Positions 1 to 8,965 of a DNA stretch of 51,200 nt are shown here, piece by piece. Made by a program: the position numbers and the translations under genes. Positions within the stretch are counted from its first letter, which is position 1. Every line of letters begins with the position of its first letter. Source of the stretch: a virus. The DNA lies in the IMG/VR virus record IMGVR_UViG_3300022187_000041, positions 1 through 51,200 of that record; one strand, given 5' to 3'. The notes below the pieces were generated by a model that had not been told where the DNA came from, made no database searches, and saw only the letters and a list, made by a program, of their open reading frames with translations.

Positions 1-3000
1 ATACTGCGTTGGATAGTGTTGAGGCTGGTGGTACTTACAACGTAGCTGTTGGAGATGCTGCTGGTACGGCAATAACAACGGGCGATAACAATGTAGCAGT
101 TGGCGCAGATGCACTTTTACTTAACAGTTCAGGCGGCAGTAATACTGCATTGGGGACGAGTTCGGTAAGAAGCAACACAACAGGCGCAAATAATGTTGGG
201 TTAGGGCAAGCCGCTCTCTACTCCAACACCACCGCCAGCTACAATACTGCCACAGGTTATCAGGCGGCTTACTCCACCACCACAGGAGCTTACAACACTG
301 CATTTGGCTATCAAACTTTACTAGACAATACTACAGGTTATGCTAATGCGGCTTTTGCGGCTGACGCAATGGGCAACAATACTACTGGTTTTGACAATAC
401 CGCTTTGGGTAATGCGTCAATGTTCCAGAACACAACAGGGTCGTACAATGTTGCCTTGGGCCGTGCCGCCTTGCAGAACAACACCACCGCATCCAACAAC
501 ACGGCTGTTGGGTATCAGGCGGGGTATAGTAATACTACTGGTGCTTTAAATACCGCTGTCGGACAATCTGCGCTGTTTAACAACACCACCGCATCTAACA
601 ACACATCAATTGGTCGAGCATCCATGTTTGACAATTCAACAGGCGCAAGTAACGTTGCTGTGGGTTCTGGTGCATTGGCTGATAATACCACTGGCTCTTT
701 TAATGTGTCTTTGGGTATGGAGTCTATGCGTCTTAACACCACCGCCAGCAACAACACAGCCGTTGGGTATCAGGCTGGGTATGCGAATACGAGCAATGGT
801 GCAGGTACGTTTATTGGAAGTTTTGCTGGATATACAAGCGTTGCCGCCGATACAACAGCAGTCGGTTCATATACTTTGTATGCGGCGAACACAGGCACTG
901 CAAATGCGGCATTCGGTAAACAGGCTTTGTATGCAAATACATCTGGTGGATTTAATTCAGCCATTGGTTCTTTTTCGCTGATTTCTAATACAACAGGCAG
1001 TTATAACACGGCTTTGGGTAACGGTGCATTAACTAACAACACCACCGCCAGCTACAACACTGCCGTTGGTTATCAGGCTTTATATACAGGTGATACACAC
1101 TCTGGTGTGACTGCAATCGGCTATACTGCACTAAAAAATAACACAGGTAATTTGAACTTTGCTGGTGGTTATGAAACCCTTTTGGGTAACACCTCTGGGG
1201 CGAACAACACGGCAGTAGGCGCTCAGGCTCTACGCTCCAACACCACCGCCGACAACAACGTGGCCGTTGGGTATCGTGCTTTAGAGGACAATACAACAGG
1301 TGCAGGAAACACAGCTTTAGGTACTATTGCTTTACCTAATAACACAACTGGTGCTGATAATGTTTCAATCGGCCACCTTTCTATGGGAGATACCTCGACA
1401 GGTAGTTATAACGTAGCCGTGGGTAAACAAGCACTCACAGCCAACACCACCGCCAGCAACAACACTGCAGTTGGGTATCGGGCGCTTTATCTTAATACAA
1501 CAGGTGCAGAAAATGTAGCTTTGGGTAACTTTGCAGCGGATGCCATGACTACTGGAGTAGAAAACACTGCACTAGGTTACGCTAGTTTATCTGGAACTAC
1601 TACTGGTAACTACAATACCGCTGTCGGCAAAGCAGCACTACAAAACAACACCACCGCCAGCAGCAGCACTGCTGTCGGGTATCAAGCTGCGTATAGCAAC
1701 ACAGAACAAATTGTAACAGCGTTTGGCTATAAAGCAGGTTATACTCAATCTGGAGGAACTCCCGGGTCAAACACTTGGATCGGCTATCAAGCGGGTCTTT
1801 CTGCAACAACAGGTGGAGCGAACACCGCAGTTGGCCGTGAAGGTTTGGCATCAACAACAACAGGTGCATACAATACCGCAGTCGGGGCTGAAGCGTTAGA
1901 AAATAACACCACCGCATCCAACAACACTGCCGTTGGTTATCAGTCACTGTACGATAACACTACTGGTGTAAGAAACTCTGCTTATGGAGATAACTCTTTA
2001 GCTAATAATACCACCGCTAATAACAATAATGCTTTTGGTTACTTGTCCTTGCACACAAATACTACTGGCACAGCAAATGTGGCTATGGGTACAGAGGCTT
2101 TATTCTCCAACACCACCGCAAGCAACAACACAGCATTGGGGTATCAAGCTGGGTATGCAAACACTACTGGTTCAGACATAACAGCTATTGGCTATCAGGC
2201 TCTTGATAGCAATACGACAGGTAACTACAACACGGCTATTGGCCTTTCTGCCTTACAATCAAATACGACAGCCAATAGCAACACTGCGGTTGGTCGCAGA
2301 GCCATGTTTAGCAATTCCACTGGCAGTGATAATGTTGGTCTTGGGTATCATGCTATGTATTCTAATACCACAGGCAGCTCTAACACAGCTTTTGGCGCAC
2401 AAGCACTCCTTTCCAACACCACCGCAAGCAACAACACCGCAGTTGGCTATCAGTCTATGGACGCTAATACTACAGGAGTTAGCAATACTTCTGTGGGGGG
2501 CAGTTCTTTAGGCGCAAACATTACTGGTAATAGTTTAACAGCCATTGGCTCAAATGCTTTACTTGTCAATACAACATCAGGCAATACTGCGGTAGGTTCT
2601 AACGCTGCTTATAATAACACGTCAGGACGTATAGACGCTTTTGGAGTAAATGCTGCTTATAATAACACCACAGGTAATTACAACAGTGCCTTTGGTCAGC
2701 AAAATGGTTTCTTAGCGGCACTTCAAAGTAACACCACAGGCAGTTCTAATGCGGCTTTTGCAACAGGTGCGTTGGGAAATACTACCACAGGCAGTTCTAA
2801 TACGGGGATAGGTGTAGCTGCTCTTTACTCCAACACCACCGCAATCAATAACACTGCAGTTGGGTATCAAGCTGGGTATTCCCAATCAGGTGCAGGAAAT
2901 GGTAACACCTTAGTTGGTTATCATGCGGGGTATACTGGAAACAGTTTTATTGACGCTAGTGCAAACAATACGATGATTGGCAATCAGGCAGGGCTTTCAG

Positions 3001-3689
3001 CAACTACAGCCATTAAAAACACGTTTGTTGGTCAGTTTGCAGGGGGTAATGTAACAACTGGATACAATAACACCATCCTTGGGCGTTATGACGGCAACCA
3101 AGGCGGCTTGGACATCCGCACCTCAAGCAACAACATCGTACTGTCTGATGGGGATGGTAATCCTAGGGTTTATATTCCCAGTAGTGGCAGTATGGCTGTA
3201 GCAACTACTGTATTTGATACTGCAAATACCACAGGTATCACTCTTCAGAAGTATTCTAATGGCGCATATATAACAATTGGTAAAACAAGTAGTGCAGCAA
3301 ATGGAGAAGGTTATATTAACTTTCATAGAAATGGAAGTAATATTGGAGGTGTAACACAGGCCAGTACTTCTTCTGTATCTTACAACACTACGTCCGATTA
3401 TCGGTTAAAAGAAAACGTGGTCAACCTTGAGGGAGCCACTGCAAGATTAGTGCAGCTACAGCCAAAAAGATTTGAATGGATTAGTGACACAGATGGTGCT
3501 GTTTGGGATGGCTTCTTAGCACACGAAGTTCAGTCAGTTGTGCCAGAAGCAATCACAGGCACAAAAGATGCAGTCGATGCAGACGGTAATCCAAAATACC
3601 AAGGCATTGACCAAAGCAAGCTAGTGCCACTCTTGGTCGCTACGATCAAAGAACTAGAGGCACGGATCACTGCCCTAGAAAACGCTTAA
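1..3689 (+). CDS. Tail fibre with head-type repeats and C-terminal S74 chaperone domain (5' partial)
   Basis: The 3' part of a tail fibre or receptor-binding protein; the frame is open at the window edge, so the true start is outside. About 1,000 residues are near-repeats built on an NTTAxNNTAVGYQ / NTTGxxNTA pattern, like the beta-roll repeats of trimeric adhesin heads; I infer a trimeric shaft. The end is a peptidase S74 (endosialidase-type intramolecular chaperone) domain from about residue 1125 of 1226 (counted from the TTG at 9). It begins SDYRLKENV, giving the Ser-Lys pair five residues apart (S1129, K1134) used for self-cleavage in this family. A coiled-coil tail (ELEARITALE) ends the protein. 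It lies upstream of virion genes in the same direction and probably continues the fibre gene that runs off the right edge. Confidence 0.9.
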   Translation, partial: TALDSVEAGGTYNVAVGDAAGTAITTGDNNVAVGADALLLNSSGGSNTALGTSSVRSNTTGANNVGLGQAALYSNTTASYNTATGYQAAYSTTTGAYNTAFGYQTLLDNTTGYANAAFAADAMGNNTTGFDNTALGNASMFQNTTGSYNVALGRAALQNNTTASNNTAVGYQAGYSNTTGALNTAVGQSALFNNTTASNNTSIGRASMFDNSTGASNVAVGSGALADNTTGSFNVSLGMESMRLNTTASNNTAVGYQAGYANTSNGAGTFIGSFAGYTSVAADTTAVGSYTLYAANTGTANAAFGKQALYANTSGGFNSAIGSFSLISNTTGSYNTALGNGALTNNTTASYNTAVGYQALYTGDTHSGVTAIGYTALKNNTGNLNFAGGYETLLGNTSGANNTAVGAQALRSNTTADNNVAVGYRALEDNTTGAGNTALGTIALPNNTTGADNVSIGHLSMGDTSTGSYNVAVGKQALTANTTASNNTAVGYRALYLNTTGAENVALGNFAADAMTTGVENTALGYASLSGTTTGNYNTAVGKAALQNNTTASSSTAVGYQAAYSNTEQIVTAFGYKAGYTQSGGTPGSNTWIGYQAGLSATTGGANTAVGREGLASTTTGAYNTAVGAEALENNTTASNNTAVGYQSLYDNTTGVRNSAYGDNSLANNTTANNNNAFGYLSLHTNTTGTANVAMGTEALFSNTTASNNTALGYQAGYANTTGSDITAIGYQALDSNTTGNYNTAIGLSALQSNTTANSNTAVGRRAMFSNSTGSDNVGLGYHAMYSNTTGSSNTAFGAQALLSNTTASNNTAVGYQSMDANTTGVSNTSVGGSSLGANITGNSLTAIGSNALLVNTTSGNTAVGSNAAYNNTSGRIDAFGVNAAYNNTTGNYNSAFGQQNGFLAALQSNTTGSSNAAFATGALGNTTTGSSNTGIGVAALYSNTTAINNTAVGYQAGYSQSGAGNGNTLVGYHAGYTGNSFIDASANNTMIGNQAGLSATTAIKNTFVGQFAGGNVTTGYNNTILGRYDGNQGGLDIRTSSNNIVLSDGDGNPRVYIPSSGSMAVATTVFDTANTTGITLQKYSNGAYITIGKTSSAANGEGYINFHRNGSNIGGVTQASTSSVSYNTTSDYRLKENVVNLEGATARLVQLQPKRFEWISDTDGAVWDGFLAHEVQSVVPEAITGTKDAVDADGNPKYQGIDQSKLVPLLVATIKELEARITALENA
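180..2900 (+). repeat. Degenerate tandem coding repeats in the fibre gene
   Basis: Blocks such as AACACCACCGC followed by AACACTGCCGTTGG and TATCAGGC recur roughly every 150-300 bp, some almost identical at DNA level (for example near 225, 480, 740, 1040, 1450, 1650, 1910, 2110, 2415 and 2830). They encode NTTAxNNTAVGYQAGY. The DNA similarity exceeds what the protein pattern alone would need, so recombination between copies could change fibre length. Confidence 0.8.
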
Positions 3690-3716
3690 TCGTAAAAGTC
3701 AGAAAAGGAGAAAGAC

Positions 3717-3965
3717 ATGACTGATACACCAACTGCGGAAGAAATCGCACAACACTACACAGCAATGGGTCACTCCGTTGATCTAATCAACGACATCGTT
3801 GCTGGAAACCAAGATGACGACATGGAAGCGGCAGACCGTCAGGACACAGTTGACCGTAACGTAGAGCATCTTCAGTTAATGGTTGCTAAAGACTTTTGGA
3901 CTGACGAAGATATGACAGCGGCAAATGCTGCTATTACTTCAGGCAACGGTTACACAGCCTCTTGA
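3717..3965 (+). CDS. Small acidic conserved phage protein
   Basis: An 82-residue soluble, acidic, probably all-helical protein of unknown function. No signal peptide or membrane segment is seen. The ATG follows a strong ribosome site (AAAAGGAGAAAG). The gene sits 27 bp after the fibre gene and is likely cotranscribed with it, so a tail or fibre-related accessory role is possible but not shown. Its stop codon overlaps the -35 box of the next promoter. Confidence 0.75.
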   Translation: MTDTPTAEEIAQHYTAMGHSVDLINDIVAGNQDDDMEAADRQDTVDRNVEHLQLMVAKDFWTDEDMTAANAAITSGNGYTAS

Positions 3966-3990
3966 CAAATATCTTTTATTGAGATATAAT
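3962..3990 (+). promoter_or_regulatory. Consensus sigma70 promoter
   Basis: TTGACA at 3962-3967 and TATAAT at 3985-3990 are separated by exactly 17 bp, a perfect match to the bacterial sigma70 consensus. Transcription would start near 3997, about 40 bp before the next gene. It would drive the rightward block of small membrane and virion-type genes. Confidence 0.85.
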
Positions 3991-4037
3991 AACGTAGCAT
4001 CTTGAATGCATAACTATAACAAATAAGGAAAATGATC

Positions 4038-4265
4038 ATGGGAAAAAATGAAAAAACCCCTATCACTATCAACGAAAAAGAATACTTTATTGAGGACTTG
4101 ACAGACGAGCAAAAAACTATGCTCAATCATGTTCAAGACCTAGACCGCAAGTTAGCTAACGCTAGGTTTAATCTAGATCAACTTGCTATCGGACGTGAAG
4201 CATTCATAAACATGTTATCCAATTCTGTAGAAACAGAAGAGCCACAAGAAGAAGAGGCAGCTTAA
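4038..4265 (+). CDS. Small helical protein, DUF6447-like
   Basis: A 75-residue protein. A short N-terminal beta part (TITINEKEYFIEDL) is followed by a helix (LTDEQKTMLNHVQDLDRKL) and an acidic tail ending EEEAA. This resembles the small phage family DUF6447 from memory; the function is unknown. I chose the ATG at 4038 because AAGGA at 4025-4029 is well spaced from it; the ATG at 4032 is too close. First gene after the consensus promoter. Confidence 0.7.
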   Translation: MGKNEKTPITINEKEYFIEDLTDEQKTMLNHVQDLDRKLANARFNLDQLAIGREAFINMLSNSVETEEPQEEEAA

Positions 4266-4267
4266 CT

Positions 4268-4510
4268 ATGTCAGTAACCCCAGAAGAACTAGAAGCTATG
4301 CTGGATCGGGCAGCTAAAAAAGGTGCAGCAGAAGCTTTACGCTCTCTGGGGTTACAAGACGAAAGTGCAGCAAATGATATACGTGACATGCGTAGTTTAA
4401 TTGATGCATGGAGAATGACTAAGAAAAGCATATGGGCTACTACAGTTAAACTTGGTACAGTAGCCGTGTTAACTTTTATAGCTACAGCAGTATGGATGTC
4501 TTTTAAGTAA
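4268..4510 (+). CDS. Small protein with one C-terminal membrane helix, DUF6127-like
   Basis: An 80-residue protein with a soluble helical N-terminus and one hydrophobic segment near the C-terminus (residues ~59-78, VKLGTVAVLTFIATAVWMSF). The DIRDMRSLIDAW stretch before the membrane helix resembles phage family DUF6127 from memory. It could be a holin-like or virion membrane protein; neither is shown. It starts 2 bp after the previous stop, so translation is probably coupled. Confidence 0.7.
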   Translation: MSVTPEELEAMLDRAAKKGAAEALRSLGLQDESAANDIRDMRSLIDAWRMTKKSIWATTVKLGTVAVLTFIATAVWMSFK

Positions 4511-4540
4511 ACACATAATCTAAGCTCTGGGGAGATGCTT

Positions 4541-5002
4541 ATGATAGATCCAGTAACTGCTATTGCAGGTGCTACCGCTGCCTTCAATGCCATTAAGAAA
4601 GGCATACAGGTAGGCAAAGATATACAAGACATGGGTGGTACTTTAGCTAAGTGGTCTGGCGCATTGGCTGACTTAGATTTTGCTGATAGGCAAGCACAAC
4701 AACCACCGTGGTATAAGGCTTTAGGTGGTGGCGTAGAAGCTCAAGCGATGGAAATATTTGCAGCTAAAGAGAAGGCTGCAGCTATGCGTAAAGAATTAAA
4801 AGATTTTATTTCAGTTTACTATGGCCCGTCTAAGTGGCAAGAGATACTTGAAATAGAAGCAGATCTCAGAAAACAAAAAAAAGAACACGAACACAGAAAG
4901 ATTGAAATACAGAGAACTATAATGGAATGGACTGCAGGTATCGTACTCTTTTTAGTCTGCTCAGGTGCTCTCTTCGGTTTTGTATGGATAGGAACTAGAT
5001 AA
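4541..5002 (+). CDS. Conserved phage protein with C-terminal membrane anchor
   Basis: A 153-residue protein. The N-terminus is Ala/Gly-rich and amphipathic (MIDPVTAIAGATAAFNAIKK), the middle is a charged coiled coil (DLRKQKKEHEHRKIEIQRTI), and the C-terminus is one membrane helix (IVLFLVCSGALFGFVWIG). The ATG at 4541 is preferred over 4535 because GGGGAG lies 6 bp before it. It sits directly before the large repeat protein (TAA then ATG). Its place among candidate ejection proteins suggests a virion or injection role, which is inference. Confidence 0.7.
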   Translation: MIDPVTAIAGATAAFNAIKKGIQVGKDIQDMGGTLAKWSGALADLDFADRQAQQPPWYKALGGGVEAQAMEIFAAKEKAAAMRKELKDFISVYYGPSKWQEILEIEADLRKQKKEHEHRKIEIQRTIMEWTAGIVLFLVCSGALFGFVWIGTR

Positions 5003-8000
5003 ATGAAAACGTTCAAAGGCTTTACTAATCAGCAGACCCATCAACTCCTCAAAGAGATGGGCTTCACAGGCCCAGCGCAGAAGGATGAGATGGATGCGTT
5101 TCTTGCGTCTAGCCCTAGTGCAGCATCTAAGATAGGCCGTTACGCTGAGATAGCTAAGCAACGTGTAGAGGGTGGCCCTTTGTCTGGCATGGGGTTTGCT
5201 CAAGGTGATCTTGTAGAAAAAGTTAAAGATCCTAATGAATATACTGCTGTGTCTAGAATAACACCTAATGTATCTACTGACGTTGGAACAATAGAAAATA
5301 GTAATTTTACAGGAGAAACAGGTAATTTATTAGACCCTAATGCTTCTATAGATTCTTCTAAAGCTACTACACCTAGTTATAAATTTACATATGATCAAGC
5401 TGTAGCCCGTCAAGCTCAGAGAGATGTAAAGTCACCTGAGGAAGCTAGAGCTATTCAGATAGCTTTAGATATGGGACCAGATGCTATACCTGCACCTGAA
5501 GGATCTGAAGTATTATCTGTAGGTACAGCTTCACCTGAAACTACTCAGCCCTCTATAGACTTAGACACTGCACAGCAATCCTATAGTGACGCTATGGGTC
5601 AGCTTACAGAAGCACAGAAAGCTCTGACTAATGTTGAGATGCCTGAGGGTTCTTCTATTGATCCAGCAACAAATAGACTACCTAATGCTTCTTACGAACA
5701 GATACTAGAAGAGGTTGGACCTTTTACTAGTGATTTTGATTCTTATGTAGGAGATTTTAAGCCTTTTGAGGTTGATGATTTTAAGTCTTTAGTGGCTAGT
5801 GGCAATATTCCAGAAGACCCTAGTGATTACGAGATAGAACCTCTAGGATCAGAGGGAATTAACAAGAAGTTTTTAATAAAGTACCCTAATGGTCAATCTA
5901 TAGAGTACTCAACTTATAGTGCTGCCGTGGCTAATAGTGCACCAGATATAGCTAGTATGTTTGCTCAAGGTCTTAATCAGGCTAAAGATAGTAAAATATA
6001 CAGGGAAACTAATAATTATAACCAGCTTCTTACTGACGTAGAAAATGCTGATGAATTAGTTACACAAACAGGGGCTGACGTAGCCACTAAACAAAAGCAG
6101 TTTGAAACTACAGACATACCTTCTACGAGTGAAGCTCTAGGTAAAGCTATTACTACCCCTAGCTCTGTATTGCAGAAGCCTACTGTGTATGGCTTGAAAG
6201 TAGAAGACGATCAGCTTATTGATGAAGATACTGGACAGGTAGCTACAGCCGCTTCACTCTTAGTTAAGCAAGCACAGGCTGCAGATGCAGTGGAAGACCC
6301 TGCAGTTAAAGCTACCTTAGCTTATTTAAGTGGTTTGACTGAAGAAGAGAAAGCTTCTAAGTACCCTATGCCTAGCCCACCTGAGGGTAATTGGGGTGGC
6401 TTTCTAGGTTTATTTTTTCAAGAGCCTGATGCTGATGCAATTAAAGAATATAATGATGCAGTAGCTGGGGTACACGCTCGTATTGAGCAAGACGCTATTA
6501 AGTCTCGTGCAGAAACATATACTGCTGTTATGTCACAGGATAAAGTTAAGACTGCACTAGAAGACTTTGCTGCAGCTACAGGTACACCATCCAGTGATGC
6601 TTTAATGAAAGCAGAAACGATGCTACCTGAAGATCTAGCCCAGCTAGACTTAGATGCAGAAACGCTAGACATTATACGTGAAATCCCTGAGGTCAAGAGG
6701 ACATTAGATGCAGGTGAAGTACCGACTGCAGCTTTATTTGATGAGTATACAAAATCGGAAGCCGCAGAGTTTGAAGGCGAAGTTGGAGAGGTTGACCCAG
6801 CTAAGTTTGAAACTGAAACTCCTAAGGCAGAAGCTGAAGTAGACTACAACCTACCACCTAGTGAAGTAGCGGAAGTAGAGAAAAGTAAAGTAGAAGATGC
6901 CGCTAACTTTAATGAATACGCTACAGCAGAAGAAAAGAAGTCTGAGTTTGTACCTGAGATTACTGCAGAAGAAACTGCTGTAGGTGATGAAGAGATTGTT
7001 GATGTAAATAATATCATTAACAGTGAAGAAGTAATCGTAGCAGGTAAAACTCTAGAAGCTTTAAACGAAGCGTCTACCGCTAAGGCTGCAACTGCTACCT
7101 TCACTCAACAGTTAGCCGCTAAAGCAGTCAAGGGTGAAGTAAGTGCTGCATCTACTGTGCAGTTCCAGATGGAAAAACTTATGAAGTCCTTTGATGATGG
7201 GACACCCGCATGGGCGGCTGGAGCTTTACGTAAAGCTAATGCAGCTATGAATGCTCGTGGGTTAGGCAATAGTTCTATGGCTGCTGCTGCAATTATCCAG
7301 GCTTCACTAGAAAGTGCTATCCCTATAGCTCAACAGGATGCAGCTACATTTCAAGCTATGGATATGGAGAATGTCCGTAATGAGCAAGCCGTAGCTCTAG
7401 CTAATGCTGCTGCAGCACAGAACTTTGAGTTAGCTAACTTGTCAAACGAACAGGCTACACGTATTCAGAACAGCATGAACAATGCTAATCTCCAGTTAAA
7501 GAACTTATCTAACGAACAAGAAGCTGTACTTGCTACTGCACAATTCAAGGCTGCACTGTTAGGCCAAGAGCTTGACATTAGTGCTAACGTAGCGATTGCT
7601 AATGCTGCACGTTATGCTGCAGTCAACGATATTAACTTGACAAACAGACAGCAAACCTCTATACTTAAATCTACACAGAACTTAGAAGTAGAGATGGCTA
7701 ACCTGTCTAACTCACAGCAGACAGCCTTGTCTAACTTACAAGTTAAAGCTGCCATGATGGGCCAAGAGTTGACTAACGAGCAACAGATGGCTGTACTAGA
7801 GAGTACACAGGCGTTTGAGACTAACATGCAAGACGCTACCATGAGGCAGCAAGCGTTTATCCAAGATGCTGTAGCTCGTGCAGCTATGGAAGGCCGTGTC
7901 TTAGATAACAAGCAACAGACTGCTTTGTTCAACGTGTCTAACGCTGTAGCTGAACGTGAGATAGAACTCAATAACGAACAGCAAACAGCTATCTTCAACA

Positions 8001-8953
8001 TGAGCAATAAGCTAGAAGTTGATATGACTGAGATGTCTAATCGTCAGCAGACTGCTTTAGCTAATGCACAGATTGAAGCTGCAATGAAGGGGCAGGAGCT
8101 TACGAATAAACAGCAGGTAAACGTTATCAAGGCAGAGCGTATTGCTGAGATAGCTAACTTAAACTTCAGTGCTGAGCAAACACGAGTGCTCAAGAACTCA
8201 GAGATGGCTATGTCCGTAGACTTAGCTAACCTGTCAAACAAACAAGCTAAGCTTATGGCTGACGTAGCGTCTATGGCTAACGTTGATATGGCTAACCTAA
8301 ACAACCGTCAACAGGCTGCAGCACAACAAGCTCAGGCCTTCCTGCAGATGGACATGGCTAACCTAGATAACGAACAGCAAGCAGTTATGTTTGAAGCACA
8401 GTCTCTTGTGCAGAGCGTACTGTCAGACCAAGCTGCAGAGAATGCTCAGCTACAGTTTAACGCTGAGAGTATCAACCAAGTTAATCAGTTCTTTGACAGC
8501 ATGTCAACGCAGATCAGTCAGTTCAATACTGCACAAGAGAATGCTATGGAGCAGTTCAACGCTGGTGAAGAAAACTCTATGACTAAGTTCCAAGCTGAGC
8601 TAGATAACCAGCGTGATATGTTTAACGCACAGAATGAACTGGTTATTGCACAAGCTAATACTGTGTGGAGACAGACTATTGCTACAGCTAATACGGCTGC
8701 ACTTAATGAGGCTAACATGGCTGAAGTTATGGCAGCTAACAACCTGACTATGCAGGGTCTAGCTGAGTTGTGGCAACAGGAGCGTGACTTGTTAGACTTC
8801 GCATGGACTAGCTCTGAGAAACAAATGGATCGTGAGCACGAGTTAGCTAAAGCAAATATACAAGCAGATGGCGCAGAGGATGCAGCCTATAGTTCTGCTG
8901 CAGGTAACTTCTTGTCTAGTGTTGTAACAGCGTTCATCACCAAAAAACTATAA
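5003..8953 (+). CDS. Large candidate internal virion protein with 22-residue repeat array
   Basis: A 1316-residue protein with no recognised enzymatic motif. The first 60 residues form a helical domain (FTNQQTHQLLKEMGFTGPAQ). Residues ~90-720 are acidic and mostly helical. Residues ~793-1232 are about twenty uninterrupted 22-residue units with consensus N-x-QQTAL-x(n)-AAMxGQEL. Twenty-two is two 11-residue (hendecad) periods, the spacing of slightly right-handed helical bundles. By position and size I infer a capsid-internal or ejected protein analogous in role, not sequence, to T7 gp15/gp16. It could instead be a tail needle or fibre component. It begins immediately after the upstream stop. 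Confidence 0.75.
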   Translation: MKTFKGFTNQQTHQLLKEMGFTGPAQKDEMDAFLASSPSAASKIGRYAEIAKQRVEGGPLSGMGFAQGDLVEKVKDPNEYTAVSRITPNVSTDVGTIENSNFTGETGNLLDPNASIDSSKATTPSYKFTYDQAVARQAQRDVKSPEEARAIQIALDMGPDAIPAPEGSEVLSVGTASPETTQPSIDLDTAQQSYSDAMGQLTEAQKALTNVEMPEGSSIDPATNRLPNASYEQILEEVGPFTSDFDSYVGDFKPFEVDDFKSLVASGNIPEDPSDYEIEPLGSEGINKKFLIKYPNGQSIEYSTYSAAVANSAPDIASMFAQGLNQAKDSKIYRETNNYNQLLTDVENADELVTQTGADVATKQKQFETTDIPSTSEALGKAITTPSSVLQKPTVYGLKVEDDQLIDEDTGQVATAASLLVKQAQAADAVEDPAVKATLAYLSGLTEEEKASKYPMPSPPEGNWGGFLGLFFQEPDADAIKEYNDAVAGVHARIEQDAIKSRAETYTAVMSQDKVKTALEDFAAATGTPSSDALMKAETMLPEDLAQLDLDAETLDIIREIPEVKRTLDAGEVPTAALFDEYTKSEAAEFEGEVGEVDPAKFETETPKAEAEVDYNLPPSEVAEVEKSKVEDAANFNEYATAEEKKSEFVPEITAEETAVGDEEIVDVNNIINSEEVIVAGKTLEALNEASTAKAATATFTQQLAAKAVKGEVSAASTVQFQMEKLMKSFDDGTPAWAAGALRKANAAMNARGLGNSSMAAAAIIQASLESAIPIAQQDAATFQAMDMENVRNEQAVALANAAAAQNFELANLSNEQATRIQNSMNNANLQLKNLSNEQEAVLATAQFKAALLGQELDISANVAIANAARYAAVNDINLTNRQQTSILKSTQNLEVEMANLSNSQQTALSNLQVKAAMMGQELTNEQQMAVLESTQAFETNMQDATMRQQAFIQDAVARAAMEGRVLDNKQQTALFNVSNAVAEREIELNNEQQTAIFNMSNKLEVDMTEMSNRQQTALANAQIEAAMKGQELTNKQQVNVIKAERIAEIANLNFSAEQTRVLKNSEMAMSVDLANLSNKQAKLMADVASMANVDMANLNNRQQAAAQQAQAFLQMDMANLDNEQQAVMFEAQSLVQSVLSDQAAENAQLQFNAESINQVNQFFDSMSTQISQFNTAQENAMEQFNAGEENSMTKFQAELDNQRDMFNAQNELVIAQANTVWRQTIATANTAALNEANMAEVMAANNLTMQGLAELWQQERDLLDFAWTSSEKQMDREHELAKANIQADGAEDAAYSSAAGNFLSSVVTAFITKKL
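7379..8698 (+). repeat. Twenty 66-bp coding units (22-residue hendecad repeats)
   Basis: Starting at the Asn codon at 7379, units of exactly 66 bp follow without an indel. They begin NEQAV, NEQAT, NEQEA, ISANV, NRQQT, NSQQT, NEQQM, MRQQA, NKQQT, NEQQT, NRQQT, NKQQV, AEQTR, NKQAK, NRQQA, NEQQA, AENAQ, MSTQI, EENSM and NELVI. I checked the frame at 8303 (fifteenth unit), which falls exactly on its Asn codon. DNA copies have diverged, so the spacing is held by protein structure. Confidence 0.85.
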
Positions 8954-8965
8954 AGGTTTACTTAT

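Noticed and set aside
121-3326. Several antisense frames of 60-115 codons opposite the fibre gene
   Set aside because: They are shadows created by the repetitive coding pattern; no ribosome sites or family patterns.
4204-4632. A 142-codon minus-strand frame opposite three small plus-strand genes
   Set aside because: The plus-strand genes have a promoter, ribosome sites and tight spacing; the antisense product shows no recognisable pattern.
7637-7665. TTGACA, 17 bp, TATACT inside the 22-residue repeat gene
   Set aside because: It matches well but lies mid-gene in repetitive DNA, 1.3 kb before the next start. Chance or a cryptic site is more likely.
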